A stretch of 64,000 nucleotides of DNA from Homalodisca vitripennis (GCF_021130785.1 NC_060214.1:110005001-110069000), one strand, 5' to 3'; shown: positions 22,349 through 37,040, counted from the stretch's first letter. The notes: generated from the sequence alone by a model not told the origin. Made by a program: numbers and translations.

Positions 22349-22886
22349 GGGTAGGGTACGATAAGCGGACCCGGTTTTTTATATCGAAGAATATAGTCAT
22401 CGATATCTAATATTCGCATCTCAAATCCTAGACTATCAATCGATATAAAAGTACCTATAGTCCTCAATAACAATCATATGTTTTAAATTAAAATATGAAT
22501 TTAATTTATAGTAATCAAACAAATTATTATAACCAAAATTAGGAAAACTGAAGACGACCATATTTACTCCTCTCACAGTTACAGTTGTTTCTTTCCCACA
22601 AATTTCACATAATGGGTTTTTCGGTACGAGTCCAACATGTTAAAGCCACGAAAAAGCAACGTCGTGAAGTTTTCTAAAATTGACTGCCATTTTTAATAAT
22701 CAGAATTACTTATGTAAAATTTAAATATTATCCTACGTGTATTATTTTAGAGTGTTTACAGCTGTTGATATAGATTATTTAAGTTAATAGTTCAAAATAA
22801 TTGATTATATCGATGGTTATGATTAAGTAATATCGTTTTCCAATTTCGATATAAAAAAAACTGGGTCCGCTTATCGTACCCTACCC
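22349..22886. mobile_element. hAT-like MITE, copy B, inverted
   Basis: Same termini as copy A at 12292 (GGGTAGGGTACGATAAGCGG and its complement) and similar interior in the opposite orientation. Flanks TAATCAAC and TAATAAC resemble an 8-bp target duplication with one base lost. No coding capacity; an open frame at 22473-22288 is the repeat itself. Confidence 0.8.
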
Positions 22887-24967
22887 TAATAACTTCCAAC
22901 TGAAAATACTTAATATAAGACCAAAATATTTTAATGGAGTCGAGCTCATTAAGTCCACTGGAAGTTTCTTTTCTTGCATTTATTTATTTCCCTTCTAAAT
23001 CAAAATGGAGTAGGACAAAATCAGTAGGTAACGTTATGAAACTATTATGTTTTCAAAATTTTTGTCACTATGTATAAATGATTGCGTGTATAGTTTTAGT
23101 TTTTACTGGGATCTAATAAGGGAGTGCTTTTAAAATGTTCTGAGCATCCGAAATCTAAGAACGAAGAGGCACGAGTTCAAAATACCAAAACAGCCACGTA
23201 AATTAGCTTCCACAACTGCTGGAAAACGTGATGGTCTGTCAGGAATCCTGCCATTATGGTGCAGAGAATTTTCAAACATTTTAGCTTCTAAGGATCTTTC
23301 GGTCATCCAGGAGATTCTCAATGAAAAAGGAGTAACGTCCTTGAGATTATTGACAGAAAAATATGGTACAGTGCTTAACTTTCAAACTTATTTCATTGCA
23401 CTCTGCGATCAAGAAGAATGAGCATAACTTAACGGGTATTTGACAGCTAAAGAACAACAGATGAAAAGACAAAGTGCTTCCACCAATGCTTATGAGGATA
23501 GTGTGACTTTTGCGCGTGTAGTTGTTCTTAAGAATCGAACAAATAACATTTCCGGAGCATTACAGTTAGGTTTGTCTTTTATTACAATCAGTAAAATACA
23601 AGTACGTTGTTCAGTGCGATGTAACGTCAGTCATGGACAGTACGTAGATCAGAGAAGCCAACTGCAATCAAAAAGCGTCTATTTCAAGCTCTTGCAGTCT
23701 ACTTCCGGTTCATACTTCCGGCTGTGTCTTTCTATTCAGTAGGTTAATGCCTGCAGATAATTTCAACTTTCACAAAGCAAACATTTTCAAATTTAGCCAG
23801 GTGATCATTAAATAACCATCACCTTGTGTTTTGGATAATGTAACCAGTACACGTTTGTAAAACTAGCAAAAGCTAAAAACGGGAGTAAAGAAAGCTTCAA
23901 AATTATATACTAGAATTTTTTCATTTTTAACCGTTTCTAGATCCAGTATTGTAGCTTCTAAATTCCATTATTTACAAAAATAACTGCAAATACGATGCCA
24001 GAAGACGTATACTTTTCTAGAGTTCCTACTTCACATTTTCCAAAAAGTGTATGATTAATAATAACGTAACATCTGACCTGAATTGTGACACTTAGCTTAT
24101 GGCCGTCGAATCAAGATGTCGCTGCAGATTCTTTGGTATGATCTGTGTTAGCCGTGTAATCAGTTATTAATTCGCTGCAAGGTAGGCTTGCATTCATCAG
24201 ATTTTACTTTTACAACTAATCCCTCAATTCTTTTTCTGGGATTGGTAGTGGTAGGTTCAAGAGAAATTACGTTGAGTGGGATTTTGTTCTTCTGCTATAT
24301 TCCAAGCTAACTGCCCTGAAAACATAAGCAGTTTTTCATAGACTTTGAATCTTTTTAAACTGATTGTCCATATTTTCAAAGATTAAGATTCTTGACTGGT
24401 AGGGTCCATATATAGACCAATATTTTCAATACTAGTTTGACTTTGAAGGACACTTAATGAAGAAACGTAACAAATCCATCATAATTCCTTGTAGTCGGTA
24501 TTGGTTAGCATAGACTAAAACACAAACATCAAAGATAATTAAATGCCCCTTTACAGCATACTGACCCCAAATGTGACACGCAGTAATGTATCAAGCTTGG
24601 GTTTTTACTAATGCAAAGCTCTGAAATAATACACCAAAATATTAGGCCCTTTAAATAATCATCTAGGACAGCATACATTTTTGTTAGTTTCGTCTTTAAC
24701 ATCATTATTAACATTATGATGTTCTTGCAAAGATAGGCTAAATTCTTGGATAGTTCATATTATAAAACTGTAACTACCGTTTTATCCCTGATCAATTGTA
24801 TAACTTAATTTCTTCAACATTATTGTAAGGAATTTCGATAATCTATAATTGATTTACAATTCAGTTGCTTTAGATAAATCTTTTTATTGTAAATGTCTAC
24901 CACCAATCAACTTAAAATAGTCTGACCAGAATGTTCTCTGTAATCAACCCCCATGAACCTTGTCCAG
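22887..24967. other. Rest of intron 3, no recognised feature
   Basis: AT-rich intron sequence. A 23130-23750 block has slightly higher GC and short open frames on both strands, but I recognise no domain in them. The segment ends in a TTGTCCAG acceptor for the last Ras-like exon. Confidence 0.4.
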
Positions 24968-25276
24968 GTCTCCATGGAGATGACGGAGTCAGTGGTAACA
25001 GTTGACTGGGAGAATGGTTTTGTCGAGGCCTCTGCCAAGGAGAACATCAACGTGACCAAGGTATTCAAGGAGCTGTTGGTGCAGGCCAAGGTGAAGTACA
25101 ACTTGAGTCCAGCCCTGAGGAGGAAGAGGCGACAGTCCCTGCCACCACCCCAGCATGGGAGCAGTGGGGGTGGCAACCCTGCCATCCCTTCGGCCGCGCA
25201 GTTGGCTCACCTGCGGAGCATACAGGAACGCCACACTGGAGCCGGTGGAAAGCGCAATTCATGTTCAATATCCTAA
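24968..25276 (+). CDS. Ras-like GTPase, C-terminal exon with CAAX box
   Basis: The exon codes for 102 residues and a TAA stop. It holds the G5 motif EASAK, a helix FKELLVQAKVKYNLSP, a basic stretch RRKRRQSLP, a flexible Gly/Ser/Pro/Ala-rich tail, and ends KRNSCSIS. The last four residues form a CAAX box; a final Ser favours farnesylation, and the upstream basic residues would help membrane binding. With the other exons the visible protein is 249 residues plus a missing N-terminus. The tail is longer than in classical Ras and includes possible phosphorylation sites. Overall family: an atypical Ras branch near RASD/Rhes and Di-Ras. Confidence 0.93.
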   Translation, partial: VSMEMTESVVTVDWENGFVEASAKENINVTKVFKELLVQAKVKYNLSPALRRKRRQSLPPPQHGSSGGGNPAIPSAAQLAHLRSIQERHTGAGGKRNSCSIS

Positions 25277-25735
25277 TTTCCCTCCTGATCCTGAGAGGAC
25301 CAGTTTTTCTTATTTAGGAATCATTCTAGGGAGAGGATTATTTTGTAAATAAGAAAAGTGTGACAATTATTTTAGCTTAGGTTTAAAGTACAGTATTTTT
25401 ATCAAAGAAATTCTTTCAGTAGCAAAATGTCTTGTGAAATTTAAACATATTGTATTTATGTAAAGAGTTATAGGATGAGAAAATACACAGGAAGGTATAG
25501 TTTTGTACACGTCAACACAGTAACATTTGTTACTACTACTCAGTTTTTGTAGATTACTGGACATTACGTTTCCTAACAACCATTTCCTAGATGATATCTA
25601 AAACCAAGAGTGGTAGCAGTATGTAGTTCCTAGTACATTTCACATGAGTGACATACAATGTCCTTTCAACTAATTGTGCTGGACGGATACTATACATTGT
25701 ACTATATATTTTGTCATCTCTAACCACTTTGTGAA

Positions 25736-25741
25736 AATAAA
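25736..25741 (+). promoter_or_regulatory. Candidate polyadenylation signal
   Basis: First canonical AATAAA found after the Ras-like stop codon, 460 bp downstream. AT-rich DNA makes chance matches common, so a longer 3' UTR is possible. Confidence 0.3.
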
Positions 25742-25849
25742 GAATAATTGCATATTGTTTCTTTAAAAACTCCTTACTCATTGATTTATTGAATACACCA
25801 TGTAAATTAAGTTTTAACACGGACTTGTTTTAAGCTGTTCTTTTGAAAT

Positions 25850-28800
25850 TTAACATTTTTGTATTGCGCCAGTGCCTCGTCTTTGAAAGATTCTAGGTTT
25901 GTTCCCTCAATTGGATCCGTATGGAATTTTCTTCTTTGATATGAATTTCAGTAGAGGTTCCTTAAGGTTGCATTTCTTTTCACATTTGGAAAGATGACTT
26001 TACAATCTTAACCAACCAGACAAAGTAAAAATCTCAAAATCAGTGAATTGGACATTCACAAATTTATCAAGAATGTAATATTGGGATTACTTTTCGCGAC
26101 AAATAGTAAGAAAGTACAACTATTATAGTACATACCTTTGCTATAGATATAATCTACAATTAAACCATTTAAAGTAATATAATTTACAAAAGAAAATTCT
26201 TTTAACATCACTTCTTTTGAAGAGAGGATCGAACACTTTTGTAGATGTCCTCCAATTTTACCTATTGTAATTTATGATCTATACTTCTCTTTTGAGCAAG
26301 CCCGGCACGTAAAACTGTGCCGTCGAATCTCTTTTACCTTTTGTGGATTTTGTTTTGATGGCCTTTCTCAAAGTTGAGAGCCTTTCTCTTTTTTAATATT
26401 TTTTATCAAAAGCTAAATCTTTAGAGTAAATATCAGGTTGGGACAGTTCAAGAGCTTGTAATTGTCTAACCCGGCAGTGTTCGTATATTTTATCTTTTGT
26501 CTCGGTCGGCAAAATTAAGAAGATCGTGCCAATTATAGTTCCTAGGATTATTTTAATAGGAGATGTATTTATACCTCAGCATGGCGGCTTTTTATGGTTG
26601 GACTTCAAGATTGAATTGGAACAGAAGAAGAATGGTGAGATTATTATATTTTAGCTCAATAACGAAGGCTCCATTGAACCTCCAGTAGCACACCTCTATC
26701 TTCCCTGCTATTAATGAAGTTTAGTACTTGGTGATGTTGGGCAAGTTGAGATCTTTGAATTGATCTCTTAATGCTTCGGATTACTAATGGATATGGCTGG
26801 CCGAAGATATGCCTACTGAGGCAGCAACGTGTGGATGAGTGTCTCTTTTCATCCATCTTGGATGCTTGGAAGGTTGGCACTAATGTGGAAAAAAATATTT
26901 ATTAAGTACCTTATGATGAAGAAGTAGAAATGATTCTAGTGGACTCAGGAAGAGTTCAAATATCTTAGCCCCAACATGCAATTTTCAACAGTGATAACGG
27001 ATACCTTGAATCTAATATGGTCTGTAAGAGAATCTAAGAACTGTATATTTGAGTTCTTCTAATATGAAAAATTGTGTACAAGACAAATTTTGGGATGATC
27101 AGTGTTAGGGCTGACTTTGTGTCAAAAGTAAAACCATCGCGCAAGATCAGTTTGTACAGAATGTGGTCAGAGTTCTCAATGTGGGTATGACGTCATGTTA
27201 TAGAGTATTATTTAACTGAATCATCTCGAGGATTCTTGTAGGATAAAAACTATATGAATTTGGGTAAAGATGACCATTAGAGATTTGCGGGATGAGGTCC
27301 CTCGACCATCCATTCCTCGTTTGGGTCATGTGAATTACAAGTAAATAGAATAATTATTAAGATCCCGACGACCATTCTATTATTCTTTCCTTTCCTTGTA
27401 TCATTTACCGTTCCTTTTTTTCATTTGTGTTGCAGGAAATATAAACAAAGCTAACAGTATTCATAAGGAAGATGATCACTATACTCTAGTACTTAAGTAC
27501 TTAAGAGAGATGAGTTACTGTATTAAATGTACGCAATATGTGAGACTTAACCTGATCCTTACCCATACTCCGTCAAATGATGTAAAAGTGGACAGTAATA
27601 AACGATACCTTTGTAGTTAATTTATGATCTTCGTTTTTATTACTTTATGAAAGTTCTGAGTAAGATAAATATAACATCTCATATAACAATACAGAACTTG
27701 GTATGAAATTAAAATTCGAAGATTGAATAAACCGAGACAACGGAATACTGAAGGAACCTACAAAACTTTAAAAAAACTTTTTGTAACTTTTTTGGATTAG
27801 TGAAAATTGATCATTTATCGCTCAAAATGTTCCCTTTTCCATTCTCATTAATTGTGGAGGTCTTGGCCTTGAAAGAAACGGGTGTATTGGTAGTTGCCTG
27901 CCCTGACTGACCTAACTTTTCCCAGAATTGAGTATAACTTTACTGCCCTTTGACATTTTCAGTCCAAAATCACTAACGGTATTCCTTAGGCAGAGTAGAA
28001 TCTCTATAACTTACAAAGTTTAGAATCTTCAGTATCTTCCAATTAAGAGTTATTGCACATTCAGATAGACAAACAGATAACGAAACTATTTTAAGAAGAA
28101 TTTTTTGGGTCCATAATAACATATAGGAAAACCTTTTTAAATTACATTTCTCCCAAAGTAACAAACATTACGCTTATGCATTAAAATATATAGGCTAATA
28201 TGTACTAACGCTAAAATGTATTCAATGGAGAAAACAGATTGAAATAAATTGCATGGATATTCAGTAATGTCTAGAATAAATTATTAACTAAGTAAAATCA
28301 TTATCAATACATTTAGTACAGATGTATAAATCCCTTTGAAATTTTTAGGTGAAGCACGTAACTACAACTTTAGTATCGCTAATTGAAATCAACACAACCT
28401 TACACGATTCTCCATTCCAGAGGTTTGGATGGCAAACATTGATATATACTTAGAAGTCGGATGGAATTTATATTTTCCTCGAGAGTGCAGAATTAAACTT
28501 ATAAAGCTTTCAAAACTTGGCCAATCTTCGGCCATTGCAAATATTTCATCTTATTCTTCTCTGGCACTTGACTAATATCACAATACAATATTCTTGCAGT
28601 GTTTGTAAATTACTCAAAATGCAAAAAATCTGTAATAATGAAAGATTGTGTGTGATGATTGTTATTAGTTTCTATGTCCATTGTATTCTTTACCCTTTGC
28701 CAATGGCTGGGAAATGGTTTCCAAAGGCCTGTACATGTTTAAACTGATATGTGGGTGTCTATGTGAACTTATACATATTACATGTGTAAGCCGTGAGCAA

Positions 28801-31607
28801 CTTGAAAAAATCGGGTATTATGCCTTTAACACTTTAGGTGGTATTTTTGTCATGTTTTATAATATAATTACAATGTTAGAAAACATTTTTGTAGTAAATC
28901 TGTATAAAATTGAATAATTTTCCTTTTTTCATTGTTATTTGCGTATTGTTGCTTATAATCTGGGATTTAATTGGATATGTTTCCAGCCAACTGCATTTTA
29001 ATATCTGTCGCAGTTTCTATTTTACTCCAGTATTTATGTATTCTACTATTTTTATTACACTTGGGTGTTTAGAGTATCGTGTTATCGTTGACTAGGTTGT
29101 ACGACAATATTGCATCTTGTATCAATTATTTTAGTGGCTTCTCAATATGTTTCTACGAAATGTTTTATGTTTGTAATATAACAAAGATGTTTACAGATTA
29201 TCGACCTACTATCAAGTTTTGTTACATACTTATTTCGCTATTTCAATATCGTTGCTTTGAGAACAAGCAAACTATTGTAAAGTGACAACTGTTTAATGTT
29301 GCTGTATTATTTTAATAATGTTTACTTACATACTGGTAGTTTCTAATTAAATGACTATTACAAATAAACATATTCCTGTTTTCGGTTCAAGATTCCTGGC
29401 AGAGTCGAGAATAGAAAACATTTTGAATTGAAACCACTGCTATTTCTAGTTAAGACGGCAAACGAAAACAATTAAAGCTAAAAATAGTATTGCTGTTTTT
29501 ATTTTATTTAACTTTGTTCCAAGTGTTTATATACATATTTTTAAAACACCGCAGACTTCACAATGGTAGTGAACGTGGAAATACGAGTCATCCATGATGT
29601 ATGATTCATAAAAACAATGTAAATGATTTATTCCTTTTTATACTTTTTGAGTAATAGTACCCTATGAAATAAAAACTATTAATTACTTATATTTTCTGTG
29701 CCTGAGTAAAAGAAATAGAACTGAAATTAAACTACCATTGTAATTTAAATACAAATAAATATCAGTGGTTTAATAGAACTGTATGGTAAACTATGTGTAT
29801 GTATAAAAATCTGACATTATACCCATTCAAAGCTCAGGATGGAATGGATATAATGTTTTATTAAAACATTGGTTTGAGAAAATAGTGTAACATTTTCCGT
29901 TTTCTAAGAAAAAACTCTTTTTTACGTTTTAAGTAAGTTCCTTTCAAACTGTCATGGTACCTATTAAGGCCAGTTGTGTTGAGCAGAGCAAACCAAAAAT
30001 TATCTTGGTTTAATTACTCATGTACTCACGGAAAGTAACACATTAGGATCAAAACGTGTTTTGACAATGTCATCTAAAACAAAATTGAAGATTTTCTTCA
30101 GTTACAATTGGATTTTTTACACTGTTGATCTGAAAAAAAAAAGAAATTTGGCTCTAAATAGGTACCATTATATTATTTAACTATTGAGTTTGTTTCTTGT
30201 ATATAAAAAAGAACCAAGTGAATCTAACATCGTCTCTTAAAATTAATTAATTAACCTACGTTTCACTATTCTCGTTTATTCCTAACTTCCGTAGAACTCC
30301 TAAGATGACTAAATGTAAAGAAGAAAACCAATGTTTCATTACAATAATGTAGTTGTTAACTCCAATAATATAGAAAAGTGTGGATGATGGGCTGTAAATA
30401 ATTGTATATACCTCAGAGAATACACCAATTATTGTATTGTGTTGAAGTTTAACATAAATATGTAAATGTGGGAGCTGGATTGCCTATTGTGTCTCGAAAC
30501 AAATGGATGCACATTTAACTAACTTAATCTTCTTAATATATGTATATAAATAAAACCGTATCAAAACTCTTGTGGTTTAATTTTTTCCCTTGTGCAAAAC
30601 TCAGTGATGGGTTCGGTTGGAGAGTTTGGGTGGGAATACAACAGTCCTGTCTGGGGGTTGTGTGGGTATGGAATACCCCACATGACAAAAGGGTTGCAGA
30701 GTACTTCCCCGGGAATGTTTAAAGTATCAAAAATGTTTAGAGTTATATTTTAGGATGGTTTTTTTTTATATTGAACATATTATATCTACATATAACTTTT
30801 GGAACTATTGTCTTAAAACGAAGTGTGTTATTCAGGTAAAGATTATCGAACAAAGAATATTAAACCTTTTATATAATTATATAACTGTAATAATTTTAAA
30901 CTTTTACAAACATAACTAATATTTCGTTTTGAATTATCTCAAATTGTTAGAACTGAATTTAGTACAATTATTGCAATCGTCGCTTTCAATGGTTGATATA
31001 TTGTTTTAAATCTTTAAACTTTGCTGCCATGCTTTTGAAAGTAGGCAATTTTTTTCTTACTTCTTAAATATCCTATACTCATAATTATGTTACTACTGTT
31101 ATATTGTACACAATATCACTTATGTTGTTCGAAGACGTTGAAAGTGACTTCATCCATCATTATTTCCCTCCAGTTCTACTAATAAGAAACACGAAATTGA
31201 CTTCTGGCTTCAAACCTAATTGTCAAATGCAAATGCACTGTTAAAATCGACTAAAACTATATGAGTTATAACTAAAATGAAGGCTGAATACATATCAATC
31301 TATGAAACACCTCATTTCATTAGCTGCAACAAAACATTTATTTAGTCGGTCTTCAATATCATAAGTGTGTTGAGTTGTTAACTTTACTCACATATTATTT
31401 TACAAAAGTAAACTTACGGCCAAATGGTACTTTCCTAACTCCAATCTTATTTATAACACTATTTTACAATAATTAAAATCACAAAAATTACACACAAATC
31501 ATCTGCTATCTGGGGGAAGGTGCTATTTGCTATCTGAAGATTAAGGGTGAGTATATGAATCTTGTGTGTTGTCAATTAAGATTGAGAATATGAAACATAT
31601 TTCAAAA
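25850..31607. other. Long stretch without a supported gene
   Basis: No convincing coding exon, RNA gene or full element was found. Around 26945-27000 one frame reads EEFKYLSPNMQFSTV, which faintly resembles the EFKYLG segment of LINE reverse transcriptases, so a very decayed LINE is possible. Short open frames near 28517-29285 have no recognised domain and low-complexity AT-driven composition. Confidence 0.35.
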
Positions 31608-32800
31608 GATGGATGCTGAGTGTAAACCTTGTGTAAGGAGATTAATATTGAATAATTATCCTTGCGTCTGATGATTGAGGCTGAGTGTGAAACTTGAGCA
31701 AGAGAAATAATATTGAGTAATTAGAATTGCGTCAGAGATTGAGGCTGAGTGTAAAACTTGAGCAAGAGAAATAATATTGAGTAATTAGCCTTACATCTGA
31801 TGATTGAGGCTGAATGTGAAACTTGAGCAAGAGAAATAATATTGAGTAATTAGAATTGCGTCAAATTATTGAGGCTGAGTGTGAAACTTGAGCAAGAGAA
31901 ATAATATTGAATTATTAGTCTTGCGTCAAATGATTGAGGCTGAGTGTGAAACTTTAGCAAGAGAAATGATATTGAGTAATTAGAATTGCGTCAAATTATT
32001 GAGGCTGAGTGTGAAACTTTAGCAAGAGAAATGATATTGAATAATTAGAATTGCGTCAGATGATTGAGGCTGAGTGTGAAACTTGAGCAAGAGAAATAAT
32101 ATTGAATTATTAGTCTTGCGTCAAATGATTGAGGCTGAGTGTGAAACTTTAGCAAGAGAAATGATATTGAGTAATTATCCTTGCGTCTGATGATTGAGGC
32201 TGAGTGTGAAACTTGAGCAAGAGAAATAATATTGAATAATTAGAATTGCGTCAGATGATTGAGGCTGAGTGTGAAACTTGAGCAAGAGAAATAATATTGA
32301 ATTATTAGTCTTGCGTCAAATGATTGAGGCTGAGTGTGAAAATTTAGCAAGGAGAAATGATATTGAGTAATTATCCTTGCGTCTGATGATTGAGGCTGAG
32401 TGTGAAACTTGAGCAAGAGAAATAATATTGCGTAATTAGTCTTGCGTCAAATGATTGAGGCTGAGTGTGAAACTTTAGCAAGAGAAATGATATTGAGTAA
32501 TTAGTCTTGCGTCAAACGATTGAGGCTGAGTATGAAACTTTAGCAAGAGAAATAATATTGAGTAATTAGTCTTGCGTCAAATGATTGAGCTGAGTGTGAA
32601 ACTTTAGCAAAAGAAATAATATTGAGTAATTAGAATTGCGTCAGATGATTGAGGCTGAGTGTGAAACTTGAGCAAGAGAAATAATATTGAGTAATTAGTC
32701 TTGCGTCAAATGATTGAGGCTGAGTGTGAAACTTTAGCAAGAGAAATGATATTGAGTAATTAGTCTTGCGTCAGATGATTAAGGCTGAGTATGATCCTTG
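31608..32800. repeat. 65-bp satellite, about 18 units
   Basis: Units of 64-66 bp carry GATTGAGGCTGAGTGTGAAA, then AGCAAGAGAAAT, then a variable segment before GCGTC. Variants differ at fixed places: CTTGAGC or CTTTAGC, AATAAT or AATGAT, and three forms of the segment before GCGTC. From about 32060 to 32390 the variants follow a three-unit order that repeats, a small higher-order structure. End units are degenerate. Confidence 0.95.
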
Positions 32801-33567
32801 TGTTTCAGTTATCGAAATATCTTAGATCAGTTAGTTTTAACAAACTTAAAATTTAAATTAATTTATTCATATTTTTTATTTAATTTTATAGATTTAAAAC
32901 AGGTCACATGTCAAAGTAAAATAATCAAAATTTAGGTCAACTTTTAAATCAGATTTTTATTTTGAGGATAAAACAGTGCGACTTTTTACACTCATAAATA
33001 AAAATATGATGGTGGTGATATAAAAAGAAATCACCGCTTGACGCAAGTATAAATCATTCTGTCTATATTGATTTCATATTTATAGACAGCTTCGCTTCTA
33101 TTTCCATCAGCACTCTTTGTTCCATACATATAAATAACAATATTGCTATCCACCACTGTATAACAACAGTGGTTTTATTCCGATTGTTGTTATATTTTTC
33201 ATAGACGTAGATTGTAACACAACCCATGCATGTCAAATTTCAACTCGATCGGATGAGTGGTTTTGTAATAAAGTATATGGCTGGGAGATACTTGCGTCAT
33301 AGACAGACTGACATTCTATCCATATATTGCAAAAATAATTCCACAAGTGTACATGATTATTTTGCATTCAGGTCCTAATCATTGCTGTACACCTTAAGAC
33401 ATTCTGATGGTTACGTATTTTTGGTTACCAACTCTTTATTATATTACCTATTTAATTATTTGTGCAATTATTGTGTTTTGCTATTTCTACTACAAAACAA
33501 TATTTATAACGTATATTATATAGGTATATGGCATTAAGACTGTGGTTATTTTCCTATAACATTGTCT

Positions 33568-33571
<4 letters not shown>

Positions 33572-33619
<48 letters not shown>
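33572..33619. repeat. (TA)n microsatellite
   Basis: About 24 TA units, followed by a short CGCAAAAAGTACTTGCTCCG block and a second TA run. Confidence 0.9.
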
Positions 33620-33621
<2 letters not shown>

Positions 33622-34816
33622 CAAAAAGTACTTGCTCCGCATATATATATATGATTTTCCTAGAAAACTTTATCTTTACTCACCACCCAACAAATTTTTA
33701 AATAAATTTTCGAGAGTTAGAGTTATTCAAAATGCTATGTTAACATCTGATTATTTTTTGAACCTGTATTGATTTTATACATACTTAATTGAATAAGAAC
33801 ATGTCAAAATAATAACATAAATTCTAAATCTGTCCATTAAGACTACAATCAATTTTACAAAAGAAATTGTAAATTACTAAACTCTTTAAAAAATATCGAG
33901 TAATTTACACTCATTTTAATAAGATTAAAAATATTGGCCCTAATAGATTGATTTTGTATTACTATATATTTTTTTCCAATACGACTTACGAGCCTGCATA
34001 TAGTTATATAAGGATGAATCACCTGTTAAACATTAATGGGAACATGTACCTTTCATGCATCGCATGTTATTTATACGCCTAAATCCTGTACCACTTATGG
34101 ACCATTATCTCTGAAATCAATTGCCCTTGTGACTTAAATTTTTTGGTTTCTCAAGCATAAATACTACTTTTTAAATCATGCTGCTTTTATGTCAATATCT
34201 TTTATATTAAATTTTATAAATTAAATAAAAACTTTTTGAAATTAACATTTTTGTATTTATTACTTTTAAAAAACAAAACAAAATGAACATAATTCAATAG
34301 AGCAGAATAAATTTCTGGTATTCCAGTTTAAGGTTTAACGAACACTAAGCTGCATTAAAATCAGAGCAATAATCCTTGGTATTCTTTATTTCTTTCTCTT
34401 TCTCCGAAATCACCTACATACGTATACACTTTCTTTCTTACCTGTCCATGTCCAACAGCCCTTCTATTGTAAGTATTCCGGGTTTTATATTTGATTGCCT
34501 TTAAATTAACTTTTATTACATATTCTAATCCCATTAAACATATTACATATGTATTATTATTACATATTATTCCCATTTAACACTCGTATGTAGTTTTCAC
34601 GTATTTCTTATAAAACATAACTCACAAAACTCACTGTTACACTACAAGTTATTGTCACAAAAATAAAACATAAAAAGTCCTTTCAGATTTTGTCTCAATA
34701 TTAAAGGAATTGTACAAATTACTGTCACGTGTATCGCTGCTATCGTGCATCAAAAATGGATATCAGCAACTGTAGAAACGAAAAAATATGTGATTATTTG
34801 TAAATACTGTATATAC

Positions 34817-35130
34817 AGGGTGATTCAAGAAGGTATGTAGAAACTGTGGTAGCTCATTTTACACGTAAAAATAATGAAAACAGTTTATATAAACGTGGGT
34901 CCGGAAATGCTTCGTTAGCGAGTTACGGTAGGGAACAATTTCTACCGGATTTCAGCCCACCATGTAAACGAGGTCTTCCTGAAATTCCAGTAAGGTGTAT
35001 TAAGGGGAAAATTCAATCATTTCTTAGAGCAGTACAGATAAAAAAATGTGTTTTCAAGCCATTTTTTGCATTTGAGAATGGTGTTCTCAAAAACTACTTG
35101 ACTTTTGGGATGTGTGTTATTTTTTAATTT
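34817..35130 (+). mobile_element. Solo end of a DNA transposon
   Basis: The sequence ACAGGGTGATTCAAGAAGG is the style of terminus seen in mariner and related elements. I found no matching inverted end nearby. The 93-codon open frame overlapping it (34846-35127) shows no known domain and may be transposon-derived. Confidence 0.3.
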
Positions 35131-35499
35131 ATCAGGTCAGAAACCATAAGAATTGACGAAACTAAGGGTATCTGTTCCTCGACTTTGAATTGTAAAAAAC
35201 ATTTCCATTGCGGCTTTAACAAAATAATACAAGATATCTTCCATCATGTACGTGAATTCATAAAATTGATTAAGCACGATAATAATAATTGATTGACCAA
35301 AGGTAAAAATAAAGACAATAATGGCAAGCACAAAATTTTATCCATATAAAGTAGTTTTATAAACAAGTTTTCGCATTAAAGTTAAAAGTTTAACTCAAGT
35401 TTTTGTATTTAATATTTAAAAAATCATGTAGAATTATGCTCACAAGGTTTATCCAACAGCACTATTCCAATATAACTTAACTGATAAACCATCTGCTTG

Positions 35500-37040
35500 T
35501 TTTGAGCTCCGAGACCCGTCTAATAGTAGAAATGTATCAACCCCGCCCTTTTGTTTCAATGGAATTATTATATACCTGTAATCCAACTATCACATTTAAC
35601 AATGTCTCTAAACCTTCTAAAATATTCGAATTCAGTTCAAAATTTTTAAAATTGAAATTAAAATATTTTTAACATTATTGTTTTTTTTAATATTAACAAT
35701 TTTTCGATGAAAATAATGAATACATTGTATGATGAAAAATGCCGATATTGTTTTTTGCAATCGAATTAAACTATTAGTTTTTTTTACTTTATATATTGAA
35801 AGTAGATAATATAACACAAAAAGAGCTCTGAATGGACCCTTTTTAATATAAAATATATCAAATGGCGGTTGAAAACTTTTAACTTTTTATAAGTAAGTTT
35901 TCATAATAACGGATAGATATTTATTGCTGAAAAATGCAGTATAATTATAAGAAAAGCCTGAAAACCAAAACATTGTTTTTTATTTATTTTTCTTGAAAAT
36001 TTTTTATGTTATAGTAAAAATGGCCTAACATAGGTTGTATAGATTTTTATCGCCGAAAACTGTTATATATAACTATTTTAATAGGATAGACTGTTTAGCC
36101 GAAAATTGCAAAAAAAACCATTTTCCCCCTTAAAACCACCCCTTTACCCTCTAGTAGATGATTTGGGTCCGGATATTTCTTATTAGTTGTGATGTACTTA
36201 AAAAAGTGCGCCATTATGTTTCTGTAAAAATAGCCTACATTTTATTTTTTACAATATTTACAGTTATATTTCTGCTGAACTAAAGGTATAAAGTGCTACA
36301 TTTGCTGTCAAAGAAAAAGAAGCCGACAATTTCTTCAACACGTATTTGAATAATCTGTATTTTTACCTCAAAATATGCTTACCTTAATTTCATTCTATTC
36401 TTATTTCTTCATTGTTATTTTCTCCCCCAGAAAAAGCACATATTGAATCTCACAAATTAAAACATTTAAACTGTTATTTTAGCCCTTTATAGCTTGCGTA
36501 ACAGTACACTATTATTATTTTACTTTATAGTATAATTTGCATCAATTAAATATTTCTGGGATCCGTTATTAGCTTCATCCCTTTGTCAAATGACACCAAT
36601 TTCACATTGTTTAGATAATAAGAGGTGATAACTGCTGTTAATTGGAATGCGGAGTGTATATCATATTAACAAAGCGGAATATTAGTTAACATGATACTAG
36701 TAATGATTTCTTATTGATCAAACTAAATTTGGTTCCTAGGCATGCCTTAGATGCTCTACACCCTCCAAGGCTCTGCTGTAGTGTGCAGTCATGCGAAATT
36801 GCCTATGTTTGTAAGATCATTAGCCAATATCAACCAATAAAAGGAGTTAAAAGACAACATTGTGAAAACATTTTATCTCGGCTATTATATAATATAGACT
36901 AACATTGAAACGAAATTTATAAGCAAGTTTCTAACAACTTTTAAATTTATATTATTATAATATAAATTTTAATGAATATGTTATTTTATTACATTGTTTA
37001 AATATTTCAATTTTAAAAATAATGGAGAAAACCGTGAAGT
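35500..37040. other. AT-rich stretch, no gene recognised
   Basis: Contains a C-rich block near 36122-36155 (CCCCCTTAAAACCACCCCTTTACCC) and recurrent AAAAC/GAAAATTG motifs, perhaps a decayed repeat. No coding evidence. Confidence 0.35.

Noticed and set aside
24907..25268. Minus-strand frames opposite the last Ras-like exon
   Set aside because: They are shadows of a GC-rich coding exon on the + strand.
28517..29285. Series of 61-78 codon + strand frames
   Set aside because: AT-rich, overlapping, without domain or splice support; likely chance.
31608..32800. Possible CRISPR-like array
   Set aside because: Units are contiguous without unique spacers, and the context is eukaryotic.
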